In this document: positions 31,714-41,549 of the stretch, piece by piece
How the letters are laid out: each line of letters begins with the position of its first letter
How positions within the stretch are numbered: position 1 is the stretch's first letter
Assembly (NCBI RefSeq): GCF_022113815.1
Contig: NZ_SGOM01000005.1
Location: 124,001-188,000, forward strand
Length of the DNA: 64,000 bases
Reading direction: 5' to 3'
Source of the DNA: Vibrio cincinnatiensis
GTDB taxonomy: Bacteria; Pseudomonadota; Gammaproteobacteria; Enterobacterales; Vibrionaceae
Program-made: the position numbers and the translations under genes
The notes under the pieces: generated by a model
Database searches by the model: none
What the model was told of the DNA's origin: nothing
The model's input: the letters and a program-made list of their open reading frames with translations, nothing else

Positions 31714-31788
31714 AGCTTTACTCTCTTAACGAACCGTTATCCCACGAGTATATAGTGTCAGTAAGTCAATGCAATGACAGAACGCAAA

Positions 31789-32706
31789 TTAACTCGTGAG
31801 AGTTTGAGCGATCACCACTCCAACAAATAAAAGGTTGGTGATCAAAGAACATTTCACTACAACCGGAAGCATCGGTGCAATCTGTGCGGGTTTATTTGTT
31901 GCCCATACCGCACGGCCATGTTGCAGAACAACAATGACACTTAATAGGAATGGTAGGCTTATCCAAAGCGGCTTATCTTGCATCAATAGATAACTGGCAA
32001 ACGAGAACATCGCCCCCGACAGCAGTAAGAAATGATATGTTTTAGCGCGTTGTTGCCCCAAACGAACCGGAATCGTACGTTTACCACATTCGGCATCATT
32101 TTCAATATCGCGCATATTATTCACATTGAGTACTGCTACGGCTAATAAACCACAGCCAAGTGATGGCAAAAAGAGGCTCCACTCAATGTGACCAGTATGC
32201 AGAAAATAACTGCCAGAAACCCCAAGTAAACCAAAAAAGAGGAATACCGAGAGGTCACCCAACCCAACGTAGCCATACGGTTTATTACCAACAGTGTAAG
32301 CCACCGCCGCCAACATAGCTAAAATACCTAAGCCGATAAAAGCAAGAATACTGTGTAAACTGTCTAGGGAATAAAATACCAACGCTAAACCAGCAAGAAT
32401 CGTCAATACAATATTGATCACCATCGCCTGTTTCATATCGCTCAGAGAGACCGCTCCCGACTGAATCGCCCGTATCGGCCCCAGACGTTTTTCGTTATCC
32501 GTCCCTTTTACCGCATCACCATAATCATTGGCTAAATTCGACAAAATTTGCAGTAAAGTCGCCGTTAATAACGCCAACAGGGTAACTGGCACCGAAAAAT
32601 GCCCAGATGAAAAAGCCAAAGCAGTGCCAGTAAAGATAGAAACCAGCGCGAGAGGAAGTGTTTTTGGCCTTGCAGCATCCACCCAAATACGTAAAGAGTT
32701 ATTCAT
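31789..32706 (-). CDS. menA: 1,4-dihydroxy-2-naphthoate polyprenyltransferase
   Basis: MenA attaches the polyprenyl chain to DHNA in menaquinone synthesis, in the inner membrane. Menaquinone is the electron donor for the fumarate reductase encoded at 17237. The 305-residue UbiA-family protein has two Asp-rich motifs, NDYGDAVKGTDN and DIENDAECGKRT, and eight or nine membrane helices. The ATG at 32706 (MNNSLRIWVDAARPKTLPL) is the family start; the frame is open 25 codons upstream. It is downstream of hslVU past a terminator. Confidence 0.95.
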   Translation of the reverse strand: MNNSLRIWVDAARPKTLPLALVSIFTGTALAFSSGHFSVPVTLLALLTATLLQILSNLANDYGDAVKGTDNEKRLGPIRAIQSGAVSLSDMKQAMVINIVLTILAGLALVFYSLDSLHSILAFIGLGILAMLAAVAYTVGNKPYGYVGLGDLSVFLFFGLLGVSGSYFLHTGHIEWSLFLPSLGCGLLAVAVLNVNNMRDIENDAECGKRTIPVRLGQQRAKTYHFLLLSGAMFSFASYLLMQDKPLWISLPFLLSVIVVLQHGRAVWATNKPAQIAPMLPVVVKCSLITNLLFVGVVIAQTLTS

Positions 32707-32761
32707 AACGATAAAATATAACTGAACATGGAGGCCCAGTATACGCGTAAATGGGGCGGAT

Positions 32762-32789
32762 AAAAAAGCCCACCAGATCAAGGTGGGCT
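32762..32789 (-). terminator. Terminator of hslVU
   Basis: On the minus strand AGCCCACC and GGTGGGCT pair around a 7-nt loop and are followed by TTTTTT, just past the hslU stop. Confidence 0.9.
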
Positions 32790-32795
32790 GAGAAA

Positions 32796-34127
32796 TTACA
32801 AGATAAAGCGGCTTAAATCTTCATCTTCGACCAATTCGCTTAAACGACTGCGAACATAAGCGGCGTCAATCGTGAACTCACTTCCCGACTTTTCTGTCGC
32901 GTCATAAGAGATCTCATCCATTAAACGTTCCATCACAGTATGCAAGCGGCGGGCACCAATATTTTCAGTACTTTCATTCACTTGCCATGCGGCGTCTGCA
33001 ATTTGTTTAATACCATCTTCGGTAAAGGCAATTTGCACATTTTCCGTTTTCATCAACGCAATGTATTGCTCAGTTAAGGACGCTTTGGGTTCAGTCAAAA
33101 TACGTTTGAAGTCATCACTAGATAGTGCTTCTAACTCAACTCGAATCGGAAGACGCCCTTGTAATTCAGGAATCAGGTCTGAAGGTTTGGCTACTTGGAA
33201 AGCCCCCGAAGCGATAAATAAGATATGATCGGTTTTGACCATACCATGCTTGGTCGAAACGGTACTGCCTTCAATCAACGGAAGAAGATCACGCTGCACC
33301 CCTTCACGAGAAACATCAGGGCCAGAACTTTCACCGCGTTTACAAATTTTGTCGATTTCATCAATAAAGACGATGCCATTGTTTTCCACATTGTAGATGG
33401 CTTGATCTTTTAACTCTTCTTGATTCACCAACTTCGCCGCTTCTTCTTCCACTAACGCCTTCAATGCATCTTTAATTTTCAGCTTGCGTTTTTTCTTGGT
33501 ATCACCCGCGAGGTTTTGAAATAAACCTTGTAGCTGGTTGGTCATTTCTTCCATACCGGGAGGAGCCATGATCTCAACCCCCATTTGTGGCACCGCTACG
33601 TTGATTTCAATCTCTTTATCATCCAGCTTGCCTTCACGCAGTTTCTTTCGAAAAACTTGGCGAGTAGAAGAGGACTCTTCACTTTGCTCTGATTGACCCC
33701 AAGCATCACGAGCTGGGGGCAATAACGCATCGAGAATCCGCTCTTCTGCCAACTCTTCCGCTCGGAATTTGACCTTTTCCATAGCTTGTTGATGAGTCAG
33801 TTTTACGGCAACATCGGTTAAATCACGGATGATGGTTTCAACTTCCTTACCAACATACCCCACTTCGGTGAATTTAGTCGCTTCAACTTTAATAAAAGGA
33901 GCATTCGCCAGCTTCGCTAAACGGCGAGCTATTTCCGTTTTACCGACCCCTGTTGGGCCAATCATCAAAATATTTTTGGGCGTCACTTCGACACGTAAGC
34001 TTTCATCAAGCTGCATACGACGCCAACGGTTACGCAGAGCAATGGCTACCGCGCGTTTGGCTTTCTCTTGACCGATAATATGACGGTTTAATTCGTGAAC
34101 AATCTCACGAGGAGTCATTTCTGACAT
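32796..34127 (-). CDS. hslU: HslU, ATPase subunit of the HslUV protease
   Basis: HslU unfolds substrates and feeds them to HslV. The 443-residue AAA+ protein has Walker [10 protein letters not shown] (about residues 57-65), the pore-loop segment with VGYVGKEVE, an inserted I domain (about 110-240), Walker [10 protein letters not shown], and ends in the DLSRFIL tail that docks on HslV. It lies 38 nt downstream of hslV. Confidence 0.97.
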   Translation of the reverse strand: MSEMTPREIVHELNRHIIGQEKAKRAVAIALRNRWRRMQLDESLRVEVTPKNILMIGPTGVGKTEIARRLAKLANAPFIKVEATKFTEVGYVGKEVETIIRDLTDVAVKLTHQQAMEKVKFRAEELAEERILDALLPPARDAWGQSEQSEESSSTRQVFRKKLREGKLDDKEIEINVAVPQMGVEIMAPPGMEEMTNQLQGLFQNLAGDTKKKRKLKIKDALKALVEEEAAKLVNQEELKDQAIYNVENNGIVFIDEIDKICKRGESSGPDVSREGVQRDLLPLIEGSTVSTKHGMVKTDHILFIASGAFQVAKPSDLIPELQGRLPIRVELEALSSDDFKRILTEPKASLTEQYIALMKTENVQIAFTEDGIKQIADAAWQVNESTENIGARRLHTVMERLMDEISYDATEKSGSEFTIDAAYVRSRLSELVEDEDLSRFIL

Positions 34128-34165
34128 GATCGATTCCTTAACATTCGCTTTCGGTAGGCACCGAG

Positions 34166-34720
34166 TTATTGGTTTTCCTGAGCGATCAACGCTTGAGGGA
34201 TTTCCAGCTCTTCAATGGTGTGCTGATGGTTGGTAAATACACAGATATCACCGGCAATATTAAGGGCCTTCTCAGCAATGTCTCTCGCATCTAGCTCTGT
34301 ATTTTCTAGCAAAGCGATCGCGGCAGCCTGAGCAAAGTTACCCCCAGAACCAATGGCGATCAAATCGTGTTCAGGCTGAACCACATCCCCATTACCAGTA
34401 ATAATCAATGATGCGGTTTCATCCGCAACGGCCAAAATCGCCTCTAGGCGGCGTAAAGCGCGATCACTTCGCCAATCTTTCGCCAGTTCTACCGCGGCTT
34501 TGGTCAAGTGCCCTTGATGCATTTGTAATTTGCTTTCAAAGCGCTCAAATAAAGTAAAAGCATCCGCAGTGCCACCAGCGAACCCCGCAAGAACTTTATT
34601 GTTGTATAGTCGACGGACTTTACGCGCATTGCCTTTCATGACGGTATTGCCCAGTGAGACTTGCCCGTCTCCGGCAATCACCACTTTATTATTACGACGT
34701 ACAGATACGATGGTAGTCAC
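34166..34720 (-). CDS. hslV: HslV, peptidase subunit of the HslUV protease
   Basis: HslV is the proteasome-like threonine peptidase. The 184-residue product starts MTTIVSVRR; after Met removal Thr1 is the nucleophile. GDGQVSLGN and the [10 protein letters not shown] segment are typical. The ORF starts after GGACCTC-like sequence read in reverse (AGGTCCTCACGTG before the ATG). A sigma-32-type promoter lies 43 bp upstream, fitting heat-shock control of hslVU. Confidence 0.97.
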   Translation of the reverse strand: MTTIVSVRRNNKVVIAGDGQVSLGNTVMKGNARKVRRLYNNKVLAGFAGGTADAFTLFERFESKLQMHQGHLTKAAVELAKDWRSDRALRRLEAILAVADETASLIITGNGDVVQPEHDLIAIGSGGNFAQAAAIALLENTELDARDIAEKALNIAGDICVFTNHQHTIEELEIPQALIAQENQ

Positions 34721-34762
34721 GTGAGGACCTCTTTTATGCTTTTCACTAGGATGTTAGAGAGT

Positions 34763-34793
34763 ATATGAGGATAAGGAGAAAACATTTCAAGGG
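34763..34793 (-). promoter_or_regulatory. Sigma-32 (heat-shock) promoter of hslVU
   Basis: On the minus strand CCCTTGAAA (-35) and CCTCATAT (-10, 7 of 8 against CCCCATnT) are 14 nt apart. This is the best heat-shock promoter match in the window. Confidence 0.82.
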
Positions 34794-34918
34794 AAAAACC
34801 TTGCTTCTCGTAATGAGATCCCCCGCTTAACGATGGCTTATAATGAATGATGACTGAATCCCAGTAAGATTAAATGACCGCTAAGTACCACAAACGCTGG
34901 GGGGTAGATAAAAGCAAA

Positions 34919-34946
34919 GAAGGCATCACCCTACGGCTTTGCCTTC
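34919..34946 (-). terminator. Possible terminator of ftsN
   Basis: GAAGGCA (34919-34925) pairs with TGCCTTC (34940-34946) over a 14-nt loop, with TTTGCTTTT after it on the minus strand. It begins 15 nt past the ftsN stop. Confidence 0.5.
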
Positions 34947-34961
34947 TCACACTTATTGATT

Positions 34962-35504
34962 TTATTGACGTTCTTTCCAAATAGCACAAGGTTCGATTTT
35001 AGCACGCTGTAATTTATGTCGATCGCGTTCAGCCTCACGCTTAAAGGTATAAGGACCTAAAACGACTCGATACCAACTGCTGTCTTCTTTCTTCCGAATT
35101 TTACTGGTCAGGCCTTGAAAAGCGATATCCAATTTACGCGCTTCCGCTTGATGCATTGTTTTATAAGCGCCACACTGCATAATGTATGGAATATCTGAAA
35201 TCTCTTGCTCTTTGGCAATGACTTCGATCTCACGATTCGGTAACGACTCAACATAATCCCATTTCTCGGTAGGTGGAGGAGGAATGGTTTCGGTCGGTGT
35301 TACCTTCGGTTTGCTTTTCGACACACTGGTACTTTTCGGTGCAGGCGGCTCAGGCTCCAAGCTTAACCGATACAAACCATAGATAAACCCACTCAATAAG
35401 ATGAGTGCCAGTAACCCACTGCGCCAAGGTTTACGGCGGGGTGCTGTTTTCTTGGTCGGCTTTTTGGGACTACGACCACGTCTTACATAATCTTTATTAG
35501 CCAC
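34962..35504 (-). CDS. ftsN: Cell-division protein FtsN
   Basis: FtsN arrives late at the divisome and triggers septal cell-wall synthesis. The 180-residue bitopic protein has a basic cytosolic N-terminus (DYVRRGRSPKKP), one membrane segment (about 29-45), a Pro/Thr-rich periplasmic linker and a C-terminal SPOR domain (about 105-180) that binds denuded glycan. It is shorter than the 319-residue E. coli protein, mainly in the linker. I take GTG at 35504 as the start, as E. coli FtsN begins with the same GTG-encoded segment; an ATG 12 bases earlier is the alternative. Confidence 0.9.
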   Translation of the reverse strand: MANKDYVRRGRSPKKPTKKTAPRRKPWRSGLLALILLSGFIYGLYRLSLEPEPPAPKSTSVSKSKPKVTPTETIPPPPTEKWDYVESLPNREIEVIAKEQEISDIPYIMQCGAYKTMHQAEARKLDIAFQGLTSKIRKKEDSSWYRVVLGPYTFKREAERDRHKLQRAKIEPCAIWKERQ

Positions 35505-35627
35505 AGACAAATTCAAACGTTGACAATTTGGCCCACATGTTAATGTAGTTTGCGTACAGATAACAGCACCAAAACGTCAGCAAGCGAGCAAATCATACTC
35601 TCCAAGTATTAAGGAAAATCTCTATTA

Positions 35628-36632
35628 TCACATTCTCGGAGGCGCAGCACTGTCTCGAACCACTAAATGGGTTTCTAGCAAGCGAGAGCCCGCTCTTACA
35701 TCATGCCCACGCAGTAGTTCTAACATCATTAACATGGCTTGACGGCCAATTTCATACCGCGGCTGTGAGATGGTGGTTAATGGTGGATCGCAATATTGTG
35801 CAAACTGGATATCATCAAATCCCACTACCGATAAATCTTGTGGAACACGCAACCCTAACCGTTTGGCTTCCTGCATGGCACCAATCGCCATCGCATCGTT
35901 ATGACAGAAAATAGCCGTAGGTGGCTCAGATAAAGCCAGTAGTTGACGCACGGCTTTTGCACCAGAGTCAAAGGAAAAATCGCCCACAACATGGTAGGTT
36001 GGATTTTTTGTCAAGCCCGCTCGACGTAGTGCTTGCTGATAACCTTGCTGACGAAATTCGCACAAAACGGCACCTTCTGGGCCACTGATCTGAGCGATAC
36101 GCTTATGCCCCATTTGAGTTAAATAGTTAACCGCTTCAAATGCAGAGGTCAGGTTATCAATGTGTACGGTCGGCAATTCAAGTTCAGGGGCATATTCACA
36201 CGCCATCACCATGGGTGGCAAATTCTTCTGTTCTGATTTACTGACATCAAACGGTAAGTCAGCACCTAGCAATAACATGCCATCCACTTGCTTCGTGAAC
36301 ACTAAATTGACAAAGGAACTTTCGCGTTTTCGCTGTTGACCACTGTCCCCTAATAACACGAGGTAACCATGTTCCATAGCCGCATCTTCAATACCACGGA
36401 TGATCTCGGTATAATACGGGTCACAAATATCAGGAACAATCGCCACAATGGTTTTGGATTCATTACGTCGTAAATTACGTGCTAAAGAATTGGGGGAATA
36501 GCCAGCTTCTAAAACCGCCTCTTCCACCCGTTTTCGGGTCGAAGTAGAGACTTTTTCAGGATTCATCAACGCACGAGAAACCGTTGCGGTAGAAACACCT
36601 GCAAGCTGGGCAACATCCTTCATTGTCGCCAT
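35628..36632 (-). CDS. cytR: CytR, LacI-family regulator
   Basis: CytR represses nucleoside uptake and catabolism genes together with CRP and is released by cytidine. In V. cholerae it also affects biofilm and competence. The 334-residue protein has the LacI HTH (MKDVAQLAGVSTATVSRALM, about 3-22), a hinge helix and a periplasmic-binding-like effector domain. It sits between priA and ftsN as in E. coli. Its upstream region holds a CRP site and a CytR-like repeat, which suggests autoregulation. Confidence 0.94.
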   Translation of the reverse strand: MATMKDVAQLAGVSTATVSRALMNPEKVSTSTRKRVEEAVLEAGYSPNSLARNLRRNESKTIVAIVPDICDPYYTEIIRGIEDAAMEHGYLVLLGDSGQQRKRESSFVNLVFTKQVDGMLLLGADLPFDVSKSEQKNLPPMVMACEYAPELELPTVHIDNLTSAFEAVNYLTQMGHKRIAQISGPEGAVLCEFRQQGYQQALRRAGLTKNPTYHVVGDFSFDSGAKAVRQLLALSEPPTAIFCHNDAMAIGAMQEAKRLGLRVPQDLSVVGFDDIQFAQYCDPPLTTISQPRYEIGRQAMLMMLELLRGHDVRAGSRLLETHLVVRDSAAPPRM

Positions 36633-36755
36633 GTTAAGTTTATCCTCTCTTTATTCTTTATCTTTGGGTCAGCGTCTCGCTGTTGATCCGGCACAAGCGA
36701 CCAACAATGTCATCGATTCAGCTTTAGTCTGCCTTACGAAAACGATTCACTAACG

Positions 36756-36770
36756 CTATCATGTTGATAG
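36756..36770. promoter_or_regulatory. Unassigned 15-bp palindrome upstream of cytR
   Basis: CTATCA and TGATAG flank TGT to form a perfect dyad about 125 bp before the cytR start. It is probably an operator or part of the leader RNA; no factor can be named. Confidence 0.4.
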
Positions 36771-36814
36771 TGTATTGTTTTCTGTAGAGAAAGTTACGGC
36801 TTAATTAACAAAAT

Positions 36815-36842
36815 TTGCATTGCAAGTGTGACCATTATCACG
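36815..36842 (-). promoter_or_regulatory. CRP site with adjacent CytR-like dyad upstream of cytR
   Basis: TGTGACCATTATCACG (36827-36842) matches TGTGA-N6-TCACA at 9 of 10 positions. Next to it TTGCA-T-TGCAA (36815-36825) is a perfect dyad with the TTGCATT of CytR half-sites. The pairing is the classic CRP-CytR arrangement, here about 195 bp before cytR itself. Confidence 0.6.
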
Positions 36843-36889
36843 AACAAGGAGTTTTCAGTTTCTCCCCCCAACCACACGCATCACATTTC

Positions 36890-39091
36890 TCAACTTAAAT
36901 CCTGAGGCTCAATATCCATGCTCCAACGCACTTTGCTGGCTAAGGGCAATAACTGAATGGCGGATTTTGAGCTGGTCAACAAACGTTGCATCATGCTGCG
37001 CGTTGGCGTTTGTAAAAGCAACTGCCAACGATATTTCCCCGCTCGCTTGGCCAATGGTGCAGGAGTGGGCCCCAACACGGCCGCACCTTGTGCAAACAGT
37101 GGATGGACTTGCAATGTTTCTCGCACTTGCCTTAGAAAAGTTTCAACCATAGCGGATTGGTTCGCTTCTGCACGAAATAGCGTTAAATAGGTGTAAGGGG
37201 GAAGTTGAGCCATTTGCCGCTCAGCTAAGGCGGTATGCGCAAAATCGTCATACCCTTTATGCAGCAAAGCTTGCAACAAGCGATGCTCTGGATGATGCGT
37301 TTGTAACACCACTTCTCCAGGTTTACTGGCACGACCAGCACGACCAGCAACTTGAATAAATAGCTGAGCTAAACGTTCAGCAGCACGAAAATCGCTACTG
37401 TATAGTGAACCATCGACATCCAGTAGAGCCACTAAAGTAACGTTAGGGAAATGGTGACCTTTAGCCAACATCTGAGTCCCGATCAATATTTGATACTGAT
37501 TATCACGAATGGCCGTTAAAGCTGACTCTAGACTGCCTTTGCGGCGCGTACTGTCTCTATCAATGCGAATGGTTTGATAGTCAGGAAAAACTTGAGCTAG
37601 CTGCTGCTCAAGCTGCTCAGTACCCACCCCAACGGTGACAAGATGAGTAGAACCACACTGTTGACATTGCTGAATAGCCGCTCTTTGCGAACCACAGTGG
37701 TGGCAACGAATTTCGTTACTGTATTGATGATAAGTATAGTAAGCGTCGCAACGCTGGCAGTCAGCAATCCAGCCGCATTCATGACACATGAGTGCGGGGG
37801 AAAATCCACGCCGATTCAAAAACAGCAATACCTGATTCCCTTGCGATAAATGACGACGCATTTCGGCAATCAAAGGCGCAGATAAACCACTTTCTAGATA
37901 CTCACCTTTAATGTCCAACACTCGGTTTTTCGTTGGTAGTGCCACTCCAGCCCGCTGGGTCAATTGTAGGTGGTGGTATTTACCAATTAATGCATTATGC
38001 AATGTTTCTAAGGCTGGGGTAGCACTGCCTAAAACAATGGCCACTTGCTCAAGGTTTGCCCGCATGACCGCGACATCTCGCGCATGGTAGCGTAAGCTAT
38101 CTTGCTGTTTATAAGAGGTATCATGCTCTTCATCGACGATAATAATGCCGAGTTCCGAAAAAGGCGTCAGCAACGCAGAACGCGTACCAATGATGATCCC
38201 TGCGGCTTTATCTCGCGCAGCCAGCCATGCATTAAGGCGCTCAGTGTCATTCAGCCCAGAGTGAATCACTACAACCGGAACCGTAAAACGCTCACGAAAA
38301 CGTTGGATCGTTTGCGGAGTTAACCCGATTTCAGGAACAAGGACTAGTGCTTGTTTGCCCTGCTCCAAGACCGGTTTTATTAGATTAAGATAAACTTCCG
38401 TTTTTCCAGAACCCGTTACGCCTTGTAAAAGATAACAAGCAAACCCCGCCTGGCTATTGACCGTGGCAATAGCAATCGCCTGTTCTTGATTTAACTTCGG
38501 TTTATCAACGTTCGCTTCAATTTGTTCAGGCCAAGGCTCACATTGTGGTGCTTGCTCTTTAACTTCAATCCACTGCTTGTCCCGTAGAGCATTGAGCGTG
38601 CTACTACTCACCCCTTCATCTAGCAACATTTGATGAGACAAAGGACCGACTTGCAGCAAATTCATCACTTGCGCTTGCTTGACCGCACGACCAAACCCCT
38701 GCATGAATTGGTTTCGCCCCAATTCAGTTAAGCGCCACTCTTTGCTAACCGCAAACTCGGCCACCTTTCCTTTACGCAAAGCACTCGGCAGCGCATTAGC
38801 TAACGTTTCACCAAGAGGATATTGGTAGAACTGGCTGCACCACTGAAGTAACGCGTACAGCTTATCTGGCCAAAGTGGTTGAGTATCTAATACCGATTGA
38901 ATCGATTTGAGCTGCGTCAGCGGAAAATCCGACTCGGACACCAACGCGGTGACAATGCCCACTAACGTTTGACGACCAAAAGGCACCAACACTCGCCCTC
39001 CAATCAATGGAAAGAGGTGAGAGGGAATCAAGTAGTCGAATTGCTTATCAAGAGGAACAGGCAAAGCAACACGAGCAATGGTTGGGCGCAT
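36890..39091 (-). CDS. priA: Primosomal protein N' (PriA helicase)
   Basis: PriA recognises stalled forks and D-loops and loads the replisome outside oriC. The 733-residue protein has the N-terminal DNA-binding domain, Walker A GVTGSGKTEVY (about residue 225), the DEEHD box, and a zinc module with eight cysteines in CHECGWIADCQRCDAYY, CHHCGS and CQQCGS near 435-480. A helicase C-terminal domain follows. It is divergent from rpmE and upstream of cytR. Confidence 0.97.
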   Translation of the reverse strand: MRPTIARVALPVPLDKQFDYLIPSHLFPLIGGRVLVPFGRQTLVGIVTALVSESDFPLTQLKSIQSVLDTQPLWPDKLYALLQWCSQFYQYPLGETLANALPSALRKGKVAEFAVSKEWRLTELGRNQFMQGFGRAVKQAQVMNLLQVGPLSHQMLLDEGVSSSTLNALRDKQWIEVKEQAPQCEPWPEQIEANVDKPKLNQEQAIAIATVNSQAGFACYLLQGVTGSGKTEVYLNLIKPVLEQGKQALVLVPEIGLTPQTIQRFRERFTVPVVVIHSGLNDTERLNAWLAARDKAAGIIIGTRSALLTPFSELGIIIVDEEHDTSYKQQDSLRYHARDVAVMRANLEQVAIVLGSATPALETLHNALIGKYHHLQLTQRAGVALPTKNRVLDIKGEYLESGLSAPLIAEMRRHLSQGNQVLLFLNRRGFSPALMCHECGWIADCQRCDAYYTYHQYSNEIRCHHCGSQRAAIQQCQQCGSTHLVTVGVGTEQLEQQLAQVFPDYQTIRIDRDSTRRKGSLESALTAIRDNQYQILIGTQMLAKGHHFPNVTLVALLDVDGSLYSSDFRAAERLAQLFIQVAGRAGRASKPGEVVLQTHHPEHRLLQALLHKGYDDFAHTALAERQMAQLPPYTYLTLFRAEANQSAMVETFLRQVRETLQVHPLFAQGAAVLGPTPAPLAKRAGKYRWQLLLQTPTRSMMQRLLTSSKSAIQLLPLASKVRWSMDIEPQDLS

Positions 39092-39284
39092 AACTATCCG
39101 TCAGCCGTCAAAAAGGAGCAGAAAGCACAGTCTACTGGATGACGCAAAGAAATTCGACTAACAAAAGTGGTGAAAATAGCGCCGAAACCTGTTGATCCTA
39201 CAGCGAGGATTCATTACTATATCGCGCCTTAAAGATGCTTGGTATCTTACTGGCATCTGAACAGTATCATTAACATTACGTGTG

Positions 39285-39313
39285 GTGTCCGGCAAAGATT
39301 CGGATAGCGACAC
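39285..39313 (+). promoter_or_regulatory. Hairpin in the rpmE leader
   Basis: GTGTC pairs with GACAC, and inside it CCG pairs with CGG, giving a two-part stem ending 22 nt before the rpmE start. L31 is known in E. coli to repress its own mRNA through the leader; this may be the analogous structure. Confidence 0.35.
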
Positions 39314-39335
39314 GGCCTACATTTGAGGTTATCCC

Positions 39336-39554
39336 ATGAAAGCTGGTATCCACCCAGAATACAAAGAAGTTAGCGCAACTTGCTCTTGCGGCAACGCTTT
39401 CACTTTCCAATCAACTCTTGGTAAAGAAAGCATCTACCTTGACGTTTGTGACAAATGCCACCCATTCTATACTGGTAAACAACGTATCGTTGATACTGGT
39501 GGCCGTGTTGATCGCTTCAACAAACGTTTCGGCGCACTATCAAGCAAGAAGTAA
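39336..39554 (+). CDS. rpmE: 50S ribosomal protein L31 (zinc-binding type)
   Basis: L31 bridges the large and small ribosomal subunits. The 72-residue protein keeps four cysteines in CSCG and [12 protein letters not shown], the zinc-binding form. Under zinc shortage bacteria often swap it for a Cys-free paralogue, not seen here. It is a single gene, divergent from priA, with a terminator at 39579. Confidence 0.97.
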   Translation: MKAGIHPEYKEVSATCSCGNAFTFQSTLGKESIYLDVCDKCHPFYTGKQRIVDTGGRVDRFNKRFGALSSKK

Positions 39555-39578
39555 TTCCTGCTTTAAGCAAAGATTACC

Positions 39579-39602
39579 AAAGGACGCTACGGCGTCCTTT
39601 TT
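39579..39602 (+). terminator. Terminator of rpmE
   Basis: AAAGGACGC and GCGTCCTTT form a 9-bp stem around TACG, followed by TTG TTTG. Confidence 0.88.
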
Positions 39603-39812
39603 GTTTGTATGGATTCACTCCCTCTTTTCCTCTTTCGCCCTTTCAGTCACCACAGATTGACTTACTACCCAAAGAATATAGCGAGTAAGCTGGTCTTATC
39701 AGATTAAATGACGCTCCCTTTGTTCACTTTGAATACAATCCCGCCTAGGCAGTTTGCCTGACATCCTTTAGAATGAGTTGTTCGTTAACAAAACAATAAG
39801 AGAACCGCCCCT

Positions 39813-41090
39813 ATGCCAGAAGACCATCACCAAGACCTTTCTCCGGAAGAAGCATTCCGCCAAAGTGCCCTTGATTATCACGCGTTACCCACTCCGGGGA
39901 AAATTGCAATTGCTTTAACAAAGCCGGCTGATTCCGCTGCTGACCTTGCACTGGCTTACAGTCCAGGTGTTGCCGAACCTGTACGTGAAATTGCACAAAA
40001 TGCTGACAACGTCTACAAATACACCGGGAAAGGCAATATGGTTGCCGTTATCTCAAATGGAACGGCCATCCTTGGTTTAGGTAACCTCGGTCCAATGGCC
40101 TCTAAACCGGTTATGGAAGGGAAAGCGCTTCTGTTTAAACGGTTTGCTAACCTAGATTCAATTGATATTGAAGTAAAACACCGCACCATTGATGAATTTG
40201 TCGATACTGTTGCGAATATTGCAGATTCTTTTGGTGGTATCAATTTAGAAGACATAAAAGCGCCAGACTGCTTTGAAATCGAACGTCGCCTGATCGAACG
40301 TTGTGATGTACCTGTTTTTCATGATGACCAACACGGTACTGCGATTGTGACCGCCGCAGGTATGCTCAACGCCATTGAGCTGCAAGGAAAAGAGCTCAAA
40401 GACTGCATTATTGTCTGCTTAGGCGCAGGTGCAGCAGCAGTTGCCTGTATGGAGCTGCTGATTAAATGTGGCGCTATGCGCGAAAAAATTTATATGCTGG
40501 ATCGCAAAGGGGTGATTCATACCCGTCGAGATGATCTCAATGAATATAAAGCCTTATTTGCCAACAACACCGATAAACGTACGCTTGAAGATGTCATTGC
40601 TGGTGCTGATTTATTCCTTGGAGTCTCAGGCCCAAATTTACTGCCTCCTGACGCCTTGAAACTGATGGCAGACAAACCCGTAATTTTTGCGTGTTCTAAC
40701 CCTGACCCAGAAATTAAACCAGAATTAGCGCATCAAGTTCGTCATGATTTGATCATGGGAACAGGCCGCAGTGATTATCCAAACCAAGTGAATAACGTAC
40801 TCTGCTTCCCGTTTATTTTCCGGGGAGCTTTGGATGTAAGAGCCAGCGAAATTAATGATGAGATGAAACTAGCAGCGGTTGAAGCAATTCGTCAATTGGC
40901 AAAAGAGCCCGTGCCAGAGGCCGTACTACAAGCGGCGGGGGTAGAAAAACTCAGCTTTAGCGCAGAATACATCATTCCTAAACCAATGGATCCACGCCTA
41001 TTGTCTCGCGTAGCAAGAGCGGTTGCACAAGCTGCCGTCGATTCTGGGGTTGCTCGTATCGACATGCCAGAAAACTATATGCAAGGCTAA
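39813..41090 (+). CDS. Malic enzyme (short form, oxidative decarboxylation of malate)
   Basis: The enzyme converts malate to pyruvate and CO2 with NAD or NADP. The 425-residue protein has the malic N-terminal domain (about 20-160, with GKGNMVAVISNGTAILGLGNLG) and the NAD-binding domain (about 165-400, with CLGAGAAAVAC). It lacks the C-terminal phosphotransacetylase domain of MaeB. Cofactor choice cannot be read safely from the sequence. It stands alone between rpmE and metJ, with a bidirectional terminator after it. Confidence 0.93.
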   Translation: MPEDHHQDLSPEEAFRQSALDYHALPTPGKIAIALTKPADSAADLALAYSPGVAEPVREIAQNADNVYKYTGKGNMVAVISNGTAILGLGNLGPMASKPVMEGKALLFKRFANLDSIDIEVKHRTIDEFVDTVANIADSFGGINLEDIKAPDCFEIERRLIERCDVPVFHDDQHGTAIVTAAGMLNAIELQGKELKDCIIVCLGAGAAAVACMELLIKCGAMREKIYMLDRKGVIHTRRDDLNEYKALFANNTDKRTLEDVIAGADLFLGVSGPNLLPPDALKLMADKPVIFACSNPDPEIKPELAHQVRHDLIMGTGRSDYPNQVNNVLCFPFIFRGALDVRASEINDEMKLAAVEAIRQLAKEPVPEAVLQAAGVEKLSFSAEYIIPKPMDPRLLSRVARAVAQAAVDSGVARIDMPENYMQG

Positions 41091-41116
41091 AACTGAACTG
41101 GACCTTCTGACCAGAA

Positions 41117-41147
41117 TAAAAAAACCTAGCGCTGCTAGGTTTTTTTA
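41117..41147. terminator. Bidirectional terminator between the malic enzyme gene and metJ
   Basis: ACCTAGC and GCTAGGT form a stem around GCT, flanked by seven A and seven T, just before the metJ stop. Confidence 0.94.
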
Positions 41148-41154
41148 TTGGTGC

Positions 41155-41472
41155 TTATTCGTCATAGGCTTCGAATTCAATTCCCATCGCGGTCATTAAT
41201 GCTTTCGCTTCGGTGGGAATATCATCTGGGCGATCTTTTCGTAAGTCTTCATCAGTTGGTAACGGCTGACCGGTGTAGGCGTGCAAAAAGGCTTCACACA
41301 ATAACTCACTGTTGGTTGCATGGCGTAAGTTATTGATTTGACGACGAGTACGTTCATCAGTCAGTACTTTCAGTACTTTTAGTGGAATTGATACCGTGAT
41401 TTTTTTTACCTGTTCACTCTTTTTCCCATGCTCCGCATACGGGCTAATATATTCGCCATTCCAGTCTGCCAT
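41155..41472 (-). CDS. metJ: MetJ, S-adenosylmethionine-responsive methionine repressor
   Basis: MetJ is a ribbon-helix-helix repressor that binds met boxes when S-adenosylmethionine is high. The 105-residue protein, nearly the E. coli sequence in its DNA-binding part, has the beta strand [15 protein letters not shown] (about residues 23-37) and [20 protein letters not shown]. It is divergent from metBL; the four met boxes between them suggest it controls itself and metBL. Confidence 0.97.
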   Translation of the reverse strand: MADWNGEYISPYAEHGKKSEQVKKITVSIPLKVLKVLTDERTRRQINNLRHATNSELLCEAFLHAYTGQPLPTDEDLRKDRPDDIPTEAKALMTAMGIEFEAYDE

Positions 41473-41549
41473 TGCGCACCTTCGTTGTTTGCATTCGAAT
41501 CTAAATAATCAAAGACCCTAATTTTAGCGGGATTTACTGCCATAAGCAA

